A stretch of 64,000 nt of DNA, from the NCBI RefSeq assembly GCF_037038585.1, contig NC_092525.1, positions 16,534,867 through 16,598,866 on the forward strand, read 5' to 3'. The translations under genes were made by a program, and so were the position numbers. This document shows positions 10,256-20,450 of this stretch, piece after piece. Numbering within the stretch: position 1 is the stretch's first letter; each line of letters starts with the position of its first letter. The notes beneath the pieces are model-generated. The model had not been told where the DNA came from, did no database searches, and was given only the letters and a program-made list of their open reading frames with translations. This DNA is from Patagioenas fasciata (taxonomy: Eukaryota > Chordata > Aves > Columbiformes > Columbidae).

Positions 10256-10441
10256 GACGTCGGTTCTTGTCAAACCTGGCTGGGAAAAGCAGGGATCAGT
10301 CCTAGACCAGTCTTGTTAACAGGTAGATCAAAGTTCACCTGCACGTTTCTGACCACAGTAGTCTCTCTTGGCCATCCCGTGTGAGTTTTATCTGAGGTTA
10401 AGGACAGCCAACAGTCACCTGAGAAGGGTGATTGTAGGAGA

Positions 10442-11400
10442 TTTTTTTTTTTTTTGGTCAGAGGTCAGGAGCTTCGGGGTTTTTTAGTTTGTTTTCTAAA
10501 TTCTTCACACGTAGCCTGGCTGCTTCTTTCTCCACCTTGGACAGTCTCAGGTCTGTGTCATGCACAGTCATGCTCTCCTGCCCCTCAGACCTGAGATGCT
10601 CACCGGACATCTGGTACGGAACAGTGGGTAATGCAGGATGAGCCGTGCTAACCCAGCTAGGAGTGTTTTTATTGGTGTGTTTTTTCACTGGTATCAAAGC
10701 ATCTGGGCACATTGTAGACAGCTGATCCCAAACTATCCATCTCTCCAGCTGCTTTTAGAGTTACTCATCTTTGTCTTTTCTGTAAGATTTTCTGCTGGTG
10801 GAAGACGTTGCCACGTGGGGAGTGGGAAGAGCAGCTTCTGGTGTCCCTCGGTGTCTGGGGCTGGGAGAGCCGCTCCCCAAACACCACGAGTGTCACCTCT
10901 GCCTCGCCCAGAGGTCCTCAGCCTTTTGGCAGTGGCACCTCGGGGTGGCACAGGGAGCCACGTGAGGCAGCATGTCAGAGAAAGGCTGCTCCTGGGGCAG
11001 ATCTGATGACTCAGTGTTCGCCGTGGCTCCTCGCACTTGGCAGAGATCAGAGTTCTCACCCTCTATTGGAAATGACTTTCCCAGCTGCATGTTGTCTTCA
11101 CTCATTGGGAAATGGGATGCTCCCTGTTCTCCACCACAGCACTCCTCTGATGGACATTGATGCTTTAGAGGAGAGATGTCCACCTGACGTTGTTTTTCTG
11201 AACTGAATCCCTTTAGGGGTACCAAACACAGGGTCTCCGTAATCAGAGTCTGGTGTGGGAATGGACTCTGTTTTGGCAGGAGAAGTTTGGCAGCAGCAGG
11301 CAAACCCACCTCTCCTGCTGCTCTGCTTTCCAAGACATCCTGATTTTCAGATGGGACATCCCCTTTCCCAGGAAAGCTCATTGGTGCCTGACTGTGGGCA
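10442..11400 (-). pseudogene. Candidate decayed processed pseudogene, unidentified coiled-coil protein
   Basis: On the minus strand one frame runs from 11381 to the stop at 10458-10460, 308 codons with only three internal stops (10893-10895, 10761-10763, 10755-10757). Chance would give about a dozen. The end of this frame is strongly protein-like: LERWIVWDQLSTMCPDAL, then a charged heptad-like tail RLSKVEKEAARLRVKNLENK, then PEAPDL and TGA. Two bases after the stop comes a run of 14 A (10442-10455 on the plus strand is T14), like a retrocopy tail. No introns or splice sites are needed. I do not recognise the parent protein. Protein-like pieces in other frames up to about 11970 suggest frameshifts and a longer original. 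It could instead be a chance open region in locally GC-richer DNA. Confidence 0.4.
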
Positions 11401-13129
11401 CAGGGGAGTCCTGGCCAGACAGGACCTTACTGGGACCATCTCCAGTTCCTGCTTCTGCTTCCCTGACTCCAGATGCTCAAGAATGAAACTACAGCATTAT
11501 GGTCATCATCATGGAACCTAGCTGGGGGGGTGGTCCTGGCCAAGACTTCTGGAGCTATGCAACCCTATGGGTCTCCAGATCCACCATCCTAAGGAACATC
11601 CAGCTGCTCTGGTTGAAATCACTGGAGGTGCCTGTGAGGCTTGGGTGCCTGTGTCAAGCAGATCAAGCAAGCTTCATCTCCAAGGGTGTTCAGGCCCTCA
11701 GGGGATGTAGGTGCCTAATTCACACTTGAATTGCTGAGGGGGGTTTTTGACTTTTTGGGCTTAGGACTTGCTTGCTAGTTTTACTTTCTCTTCTGAGAAG
11801 AGCTGCCTATTCCAGCCAACAGCCTTTGCCAGAGGAGCGGCAGTGGCCATGGAAAGTTGGCGACATCTCCCAAACGTTCTCTGTCTGTTGTCATTAGTAT
11901 TACTGAGAACTGGGCACTTGGAGTGAAAGTTTTGCAGTATGAATAGCAGGTGAACATCAAGTGTATAGAACATACTTAAATTTTATGATATTATATATAT
12001 TGTGACAGTGCAGTCCCTCTGTGTTTCCACATGCCCGTGTGGGATCCAGTTGTGTGCACCCACATATAAATGCAGATATATCTATGGAGGGACAGCTGGT
12101 GTAATAAATATAAAAATTTTCTTTTTTCCTCTATGACTTTAAAAGGTATTTTTCTTGACTTCTGTACTGTTTTGGTATTCTTGTGCAGTTCAGGATCATA
12201 AATTATTTGGCTGTGTGAGGCTTTGTTCCTCTCTGAAATGTGGCTGTGGTACGCGTAGACATATGTGCACACCCCCCATAAAATTGAGTTGTTGTTGGGT
12301 AACACATTCACATTCTAAATCCCTGCCAATTATTAAACAAGCACATTATGGTGCTTGCCTCTTGTCTCTGCCATAATAATAAATAAATTCAGAGTAAATT
12401 AAAATAATTTATCATTTTAAACGATTGCGAATGTTTCGGGTGTTATGCAAAGGAGCTAACAAAACAAGGAATCAGTGAGGAATGAAAAACGGGATTTGTT
12501 CCAAAGGGCTGTTCTGTTGAGGAGAAAACAGAGACTTTAATTACTTTCTCCTTGTCATCTCGCATAAGAGTTGCCTGTAGCCCATATCCCAGGGACCCGA
12601 GTCCTGGGGATGTAGTGCTGGGTGCAGCTGTGCCCGCTCACCTTTATCCTACTGTATCGGCAACCATCAGGCTCCCTTCTTTTGACCTTTTTTCAAATAT
12701 TTTTCTTCAAACTCAGCAGAAAAACATATGTACTTTTTTTCTCTGTGTGGATGCACAGCCTTTTTTCCCAGTATTAAAGCTCTCGGAGACCCCAGGGCAG
12801 GTGGGACTCACTAGTGCACCTGCATTTGTATATGGGTGGAGATGGAAACCAGACCCACTAAAATGTTGCCCATTGCAGTGATATTTCTTGGTTGTATTTC
12901 TGTGGTTTCTGTGTTTGCAGTAGCACATGGAGCCAGGAGGTGCCTGCAGCAGTTCTGGTTCCTTGTGGTATATCGCTTATAATTGGTGCTGACTTACACA
13001 TGAGAATGGCCCACCAGTGAGTTCAACTCAAGTTTTGATTTTTATACCTGCAAAACTGTTAAAAAAAAAATGAGATGAAGTAAAACATACTTTGTTTTAT
13101 AACAGAAAAACAGCCAATCTATTTTAGAA
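11401..13129. other. Intron stretch without clear genes
   Basis: The first 500 bases may be the decayed 5' part of the minus-strand pseudogene candidate. The remainder is AT-rich intron with no recognisable repeat, exon or RNA gene. Confidence 0.5.
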
Positions 13130-13560
13130 GCTTCTCCCTTGGCAACAGCAGACAATCTGGTGGTCAGACAGCCAAACAGCTATCATTAGTCATGCATAAT
13201 TAAAACAAAGAGAGGGATCCAACTGTTAGCACTAACAGTTTTATCTTGGAAAAAAATTCATTAGCATACAATACTTCTTGCAGAAATCTCCAGTAATTTT
13301 TCTTACACACATGTCAATGTAAATAAAGGAAATTCTATACATATATATGCTGTATTTTTTCTGTAGTTATGTAAATGTACAGCAATACGCTAACTGTCCA
13401 TCTTAGCACAGCATCTGTGATAGGCCTGCTGCATTTACATAACGCAGTTCTGTCAAAGTAGGCAGGAACCTTATTCCCTCTACAAAACATTGGCATGCAT
13501 AATTTACTGTACGGCTGTACGCCTTGGATATTTCACTGGCTTCACGTTAAAAATGTTTTT
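13130..13560. promoter_or_regulatory. Candidate conserved enhancer with repeated POU-like motifs
   Basis: The 11-mer CATGCATAATT occurs exactly twice (13191-13201 and 13494-13504). Between the copies are ATTAGCATA (about 13259-13267) and ATTTACAT (13433-13440). All resemble octamer/POU sites of neural factors. The stretch has a balanced, non-repetitive composition like conserved non-coding elements in neuronal gene introns. Motifs are seen directly. Conservation and enhancer activity are inferred. Confidence 0.35.
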
Positions 13561-13804
13561 AAGTGGAATATAATTCACCATCAAAAAACAGCACTTGGGA
13601 CTGAAGCCATCCCTTCCTGACCACCTGGTTTCCACTTGACTGCTAAATTTCTTCTGGGTGTGAAGATGACGGTGCAGAATTTTCCTTTATTTCCTCAGCA
13701 AGGTTTGGGTGCCCTTGGGTATGGAGGAGGCACAGAAAGCTGAACAGCCCTAAAAGAGTTTGAATGGTGTCAACACACTCAGAAATAAATTACAGGTGAG
13801 GTTG

Positions 13805-13985
13805 GTCCGGGCATTGAATGTGTAAAGTCTTTAGGAGATTGAATGCAAGTCTCAGTGAAATCCCAAAATAATTTGATATCCTGAGCTGAGGCAGTAATAA
13901 GTTTCCAAAGGCGGCGAGAAGAATGGATGTCTGGGCAAAAATAAACAGATAAATAAAAGCTCTGTCTTCTGTGTTTATCTGGTGT
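13805..13985. repeat. Unidentified dispersed repeat, copy B
   Basis: Second copy of the element described at 10125-10255, in the same orientation and 3.7 kb away. It is longer and shows the shared core AAGTTTCCAAAGGCGGCGAG followed by AAACAGATAAAT. Family not recognised. Confidence 0.4.
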
Positions 13986-15592
13986 GTCACAAAAGCTGAA
14001 AGGCTGAGGTCTTTAATGCAAAGTAAATGAACCCAGCTTTATTGAAAGCATGATTTCAAATAGGTAACTCTATCAGGGCTAAAAGCAATTATTTCAGTTA
14101 TTCTGTTCCTAACCATCATAATGTAGCAGTTTTTAATGAGAGATTCAGATCAGATGAACTAAATTAGTTAGAAAATGAGCACAACTGTATATAAAGGTCT
14201 CAGAAAGGACTTACATTATTAAATTGACTTTTTTTTAGGATCTGGGCTTATGAAGTATTGAGTTAGGTTAGTTATGAACTTTAATAGGTGTGATGAAAAA
14301 TCTCTCACCAGAGGGAGTTAAAGATGCAGTAATTTTGCAGGTATTGTGTTGCTTACAGAATGAAATAATACATAATAATGTGATAATCAAAACATTTGTG
14401 TAATACGGATAGTAAATATTTTTGTTTATAAAAATAGTGGTATAATATTTACAAAATTATAGGCTAATTCATTAAGAGTTTGTATGCATTTATCTTCATA
14501 TTTCGTGTCATAATTATCTTGAATTTAACATGGGAATTAAATTAGTAAACTGATAAAATACTGTGCCTTTAAATGTATTACACAGGGAAAAGCACTGAAG
14601 TGTTTTGCTGTCCAGCTGCTGCTTTAGGTTGTTTGGCCGTAAGTTAAATTGCATCACAGCACTTGAGGGACACGGTTGGTGATGGTGCTCACCTGGCCAC
14701 CTGGAGCTTCTAATCACACTCCCACTTCAGCTATGGAATTCTCTTGTCATTCCTGTTTAAGATAGTTATTAAATAAATCTAAAATTGAATATTAGAAATG
14801 TCATTGAAATGTTGATATAAACAGTGAAGAAGAAAAGTTTTCAGATATGAAGGGTGTCTCATGTGGCAGTTCTTGTTTCATGATGTGTAAATAGATTTTG
14901 AGGTGCTGTGGGCAGTGGTTGTAGGACGCCTCAGAATCTTTCCAGTGTGCTAGAGTAATGTGTGACAGCCAACTTGCATACCTCTGCTACAGAAATTACC
15001 ATTATATGCCCCTGCACAAAGGAAATCCCAACCTTTACCATTCAAGTTGCTTTAATTCTTTGGGATTTTTTTTTTTAAAGCTATTTTAGGGTGTAAATTT
15101 ACATAGCGTACTCTGTCCAAATAATTCTGAAAAATTCCTCAGAAGCTGTTGGTGTGTTGGATTACACCATGTCAGGTCTACTCGAGGAGTCCTTGGGGCT
15201 GCTTCTGGGAAAAGAAGGGCCATGCTATGACCTGTGGAGTTGACAATTCAACCAGAAATGGGAAGATGAGTGTCTGTCCCAACTTGGATGGAACTGTCAC
15301 TTGCCAGGGGTTTGGAAACACACACTGCCTAATGGAAAAAATTGAAAACTTAGCTACCAGTAAGATGTTACCTAGTGTTTACGTGGTCTTTTGCAGAGAG
15401 GGGTGGTTTGCTGCTGTTTAAATTCACCTGGTGGTTAATGAGCCGCCAGGCTGGGGCATGGTGTGAGGGGCTGGAACAGCTCTGAGCAGGGTGGGCGAGT
15501 GGGGCCAGCTCACGTGTTGTAGTTGTTTCTGGATAATTACTCAAATGTTTCATGTTATCTGTGTAAAGTAATGTCTTCAAGTCTCATGGACT
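13986..15592. other. AT-rich intron stretch
   Basis: AT-rich DNA with TAATTA-like and octamer-like words but no repeat, exon or RNA gene that I can support. Confidence 0.6.
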
Positions 15593-15785
15593 CAGAGAAT
15601 AGTTTGTGTTGAAGGGACCTTCCCAGCTCCCCCAGTGCCAGCCCTGCCACCAGCAGGGACATTTTCACCAGCTCAGGTTGCTCAGAGCCCCGTCCAGCCT
15701 GGCCTGGGATGTCTCCAGGGATGGTTCATCCACCACCTCTCTGGCCAGCCTGGGGGAGGCTCTCATCCTGAAAAACACAGAATCT
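15593..15785 (-). mobile_element. CR1 LINE fragment (3' end), inverted relative to 9.7 kb copy
   Basis: The plus strand is the reverse complement of a CR1 3' end, beginning AGAATAGTTTGTGTTGAAGG and reading inward to TCTCTGGCCAGCCTGGGGGA. The 61-base block 15664-15724 is the exact reverse complement of 9764-9824. The element is 5'-truncated with no coding capacity. With the copy at 9690-9898 it forms an inverted pair 5.7 kb apart within one intron. Confidence 0.85.
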
Positions 15786-18479
15786 TAGAAAGACTTCCTG
15801 TTATTGGAGAGCTCCGTTTACTTACTGAAGTATTTATGTATGAGATATTTTTGTATATATGTTCAGTTTTTTTAAAAAGTGATCAAATTTGTGTGACTTC
15901 AGATAAATAATCTATATGGCAGATGTGTTAAGTGCACTGGAAAGCGCAAGTCCCCAGTGCTGCGGCAGATCAGAGGCACAATCAATCTTTTATATATTTT
16001 ACTTTGTAGTTGGTGAACTTTGCTTTTCTTTCCCCAGCCCGTGGACAGATGCACAGAGGGATTGAGATGAGGCGAGAGGGGACGAGAGGAAGTGACCAGT
16101 GGGCAGGATGAGGTCACCAAGTCACAGATGCAGAACTTTGGGCATGTTCATAGGGGACCAGGTGATGAGTGAATTCGTTATGAAAGTGACCTAATTACGG
16201 CAAGCAGTTTCCCCCCTGACTGGAACAACTGGACTAGAAAATTGTACTTGACTTTTCATTCCAAGACTGTTAAAAAGCAGAGGAAGAGAGAACAAAATAT
16301 AACTTTTGTCACAGCTACATTTTTTTTCAGTGTAGAGTCTTTAATTAATTGCATTTAATCAGTTGTGCTTTTTAACCTGCATAAACCTTCTTTCTGTTAT
16401 GTTTCTGATAGTCTGAAGGTGTATGGGCTAAAGATAAAACACAACCTGCAAATTAACTTCCAGTAACAGGTGATTTGGGGGGGAGCTGCAGTTTGGGGGG
16501 GGATGTGCAGGGCTCTTTCATATCTTATATCTGAATATCTGATTGGGGTTTTGTTTGTTTTGGCTGTGTAACACATTTGTGATTCACTCGTACTGATTTT
16601 ATCAACGGGCATCGGATTTAAAATGCATCTGGTTGGAGGTGTAAAGAGAACTTTCTGTGATATCTATCTCATTGAGTGCAGTAGTTTAGTGTAAATATTT
16701 CAAGTTAGCGTGCATTCTTTGATAAATGCCAATAAGGCTTAAGTGGTCATATAAATAATTAATACTGAGGATGCTAGGCCTTTCTAAATATAGGTGACTG
16801 GCATACCAGAGCAGTTTTACTGCCTGCATGATGTTTTTCCTGTACCTATGGCCTTTTCTCCCCAGCAGCAGTTCACCTTTTCCTCCCTACCATCCATTTT
16901 AGCATTAGTGTTTACTGCAACTAAGCTGTTCGTGCCCAGGGAACACATTATTCTATTTGTGAAAATAATAATAACCCTGAGCACTGCATATATCTGTCAC
17001 TTAATTCAAATAACTCTTGAAACATCACATTTCCAATGGACTATACTGATTCCCACTTTTTTTTTTTTTTTAATTTTTAAATATTGGGTAAAGTGAATAG
17101 TGAAGGAAAATATGGAATGACTGACTTGCAAAGCATACTTTTTAATATTTTAGATACATCCAAATACATTTTCTGTTTACAAGACTAACCAAATGATCAG
17201 AAGGAATAGAATTTTGAAGTGTTGATGGCAATATGGCTTGCATAGAGAAAGGGATTATAACGTTAAGGATGGTTGGGTGTGTTTATCTCTGTGACTTGAA
17301 GTTTTAACTCACAGAAGAGCCAAGACCCAAGTCTACAGCAGGAAATACTCAGATCCTCATCCATGGAGCACAATGTTTATTCTGATGTCAAATGTATGGA
17401 TAGGTGACCTGCTTATTATAGCTACGGTAAATTGTGAGGAGAATCCACTACCTCACTAAGGTCACAGCTGATATTAAAATATTTTTGGAGTATTTAGAAT
17501 TGTAAGTGCATAAACAAAACCAACCACCACACCAAACACAGGTATAAAGCTTCAGATGGTCATTAAATACGAGTGTGTTTGAAATTCCTGTGATTCTTTT
17601 TGGGGAGGCTGAGGGGAAGTGAAACTGGAATTAGCTTAGATTCTTAATGCTTTTTGGAAACCTTTTGAGTTCTTGGATGGAAGATAATACTCTGTAATAG
17701 TACAAAGTAATATTTTTTTATAGCACCAAATGATATGTGGTGTTTACTGTTGATCAAAGTTTGTGTTACCAGGAACACAGTTTCTGTGCAAATGTTGCTG
17801 TCTTTGGAGAGGACCTGACATGTTATTCATAAGTTAGAAGCGGAAAAATTACAATATCCAAAGCACATCTGCTAGTAAAAAGTCTGGGTGCAGAAGATCA
17901 ATACAAATATATTCATAGCCCAATAAAGGATTCAGTTTTCTTTTTAAGAATATTAATTTGACTACATATGCATGCTGTTTAATGTAATACATCTACACCT
18001 GTGTGATGGCAGAATGAGGAATGATCTTTCTCATGCTTCATCTGGATGAGAACTGGTGATTTTCATTTCAGATACCACCCGGGATCCAGCACACGCTCAC
18101 CGGAGTTGTCAGCCCTTTTGTGGAGCTGCAGTATCTTGTGCATAGGTTGATGTAATCAGCTGGTAATAAAGAGAACCACTCAATTAACAAATAAGTGCCG
18201 TTGGCAGAACTGAAGTATAATTTTGACCATCTTTAATAGGCAATGCCTTTGTAGGGCTGCTTGTAGTTATTAGAATAAGTGTTGGGAAGGAATCGTGTTG
18301 AGAATGTGCAGCTCCAGGGTTACGTCCGCTGAAGATGATGAAGTTTTTTTCTTTTTTTTAACCTGGTACTGGAGGTTCTGTACTTTTTTAGTATTCATCT
18401 GTCTCTAACAAGAAGTAGATAGTTCCTGTAATGGTTCCAAAATCATTTTCACTAGCGAGGAAGTTCTTCCCATAGTACT
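15786..18479. other. AT-rich intron stretch
   Basis: Non-coding, AT-rich. The only structures noted are a G-rich tandem duplication (16472-16509) and a T14 run near 17059. No gene seen. Confidence 0.6.
16472..16509. repeat. G-rich 19-bp tandem duplication
   Basis: Two adjacent units of the form TTTGGGGGGG followed by AGCTGCA or ATGTGCA carry G-runs of seven and eight. Two runs of this size can supply four GGG tracts, so a plus-strand G-quadruplex is possible. Confidence 0.6.
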
Positions 18480-18660
18480 CAGTGAGTGAAGCTGCTAATT
18501 TGCATGACAGCTTGATTAAACATAACCTGTTTCCACACTTAATTTATTTTGAAACTGTCCAACATTTTCATTCCATCCCATTAATTTTAAATTAGTAGAC
18601 TAGCATGATCAGATTATTTAAGAAAAAAGGTAACTTTAATATGTTCATTTGCATAAGTTC
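18480..18660. promoter_or_regulatory. Candidate enhancer: octamer, MEIS and PBX/HOX-like composite
   Basis: A perfect octamer ATTTGCAT (18498-18505) shares its last T with TGACAG (18505-18510, MEIS/TGIF type), and TGATTAA (18513-18519, PBX/HOX type) follows 2 bp later. A second ATTTGCAT lies at 18647-18654. Tight packing of these sites is typical of developmental enhancers. Each motif alone is common by chance in AT-rich DNA, so function is inference. Confidence 0.35.
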
Positions 18661-20377
18661 AAATCTACACTGTACAGTCATTTGACAGTGGTTATAAATA
18701 ACAAACCTGTTTGCACCCGTGTGGAGATCTGTTGAACCTGTTAGTGTGATGCATCATGAAATGAAGAGTTAGTTCTTTTAATGATCTTTTTTAACTTCAG
18801 TAGAAGTTGGGTTGCAAATTCGGTTCCATATTATAATATATACTCATGAGTGAGTGGGGTTTGGGTGAAACGAATGTGAAAAGATAATGTTTAAGAGTGC
18901 ATTTTATACAGATCTTCAAGAGGATTCAGTTTTCAAGATAAGTGATTTTTCAGCTGCTGGAGGTGTGTTTGGAGCCGGTTTTTAATTGCATGTGAGATGC
19001 AAGCAAGAATTGTTGTGAACAATTAACAATGCTGGTGCAAGTCAGTGGTTTTATGGGAGTTGTAGGTTAAGCAGGAGGGAAAAACATCACTCCCACAGCC
19101 AGGGATGAAACTTGGGTGGCAGGGGTAAGTTCCATTCCCATGGACAGGGCACTTTTCCTAACGGTATTTCTGAACATACATGTATTTGTTAACTTTGCAG
19201 ACTGTTTTTTTGTATTTTTAGTCATACAAAATATCTAAGAGATGCTTGCAGTTCTTCAAGGCAGCAATGATTTTCAGATTGGGTAAAGGAAACATGATGT
19301 GTTGAGTGCTGTTTTTTGGCCTTGGGTTTGTTTTCTTTTGTTTTTTTTCTGTGCATAGCAATTTTCTGTCAGAAACAGTGAAAGTAACAATATAAAGACC
19401 AGATGGTGCTGGAAATATGATTGATACTTGTGCTAATGTGTTGTATGAAATATTTGATCAGGGTGGGTTCACCTTGCCTCACTGCTGGACACGAATTAAA
19501 ATTCCTGGATTAGGACCCCAATCTACTACTTTAGTTACTCTAAAAAAAAAAAGGGGGGGGGGGGGGGGGCAAGGGGGTGCCTGGAAATGGTTTCAGAGGG
19601 TGATCCAGGTACCTGAAACCTGACTACGAATGTGTAAATGTCTGGTGATGACTGGGATGGCCTGTATCTTTAAACTAAAATAGTTTGTCACGCAATAAAG
19701 TCTTTGTTAATTTATGGCCTCTGAGACTGGTGCTGTGAACAAGATGAACCAATCCTAAACCCATAAAACCCCTCAGAGTTGATAATCCTCCTGGAGTGAT
19801 GTACAGCAGAGGTGAAGATCTCAGGTCCACTGAATGTTATCTGGGCAAGTAGCTCAGTATATTTCACGGGAATGTTGAACCTGGGTATGTGGAGGAGAGA
19901 CAGGAGTTTTGACAAAACAATTAGTTTTCTTTTTTTATGATCTGTCATCCAGCTTTAATATCACTTGCTGTTCTTGTCTTGAAATCTTTTTCACTCATGA
20001 GTCTCTGTCCTCTTTTTGCTGTTTTTTAAAATTATTATTATTTCCCTTTTGAAGAGTCCTATTTTACACTTTTGCTGTGTGGGCAGGCTTTGCATCTCCT
20101 TGGTCACTCCCTCTTTTCCTCTCTCTCTACTCTTGAACATTCAGCTTGCTGTCTCTGTGAAGATGACACACAGATTTTCATTTCAGATTTGCATCCTAGA
20201 TTTGCAAAGGGAAATCTCTATTTTATCTCCTGCAGTCTCCATGTAGATACCTACCAAGGAGCTTCAAGCATTACTCTCTTTTTTACATATTTTTTTTTAA
20301 ATCATGTGTCATTTATTTTGGCCCATCTCCAATAAACGCCTTTTACCTCCCTGTCCTGCTGGTCAGCAACAACCTGC
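18661..20377. other. Intron stretch without genes
   Basis: AT-rich, with an A11G17 run (19542-19569) as the only notable structure. No exon or transposon recognised. Confidence 0.6.
19542..19569. repeat. A11G17 compound homopolymer
   Basis: Eleven A run directly into seventeen G, followed by CAAGGGGG. The G-run could fold into a G-quadruplex on the plus strand. Its exact length is prone to sequencing error. Confidence 0.85.
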
Positions 20378-20450
20378 TTAGAATCACAGACTGTCCTGAG
20401 CTGGAAGGGACCACTGATGATCGTCAAGTCCAGCTCCTGTCCCTGTGTGC
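20378..20450 (-). mobile_element. CR1 LINE remnant (3' end)
   Basis: The plus strand reads AGAATCACAGACTGTCCTGA, then GCTGGAAGGGACCACTGATG, then TCGTCAAGTCCAGCTCCTG, the reverse complement of a CR1 3' end. Homology may go on weakly to about 20500. Old, 5'-truncated copy. Confidence 0.8.
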
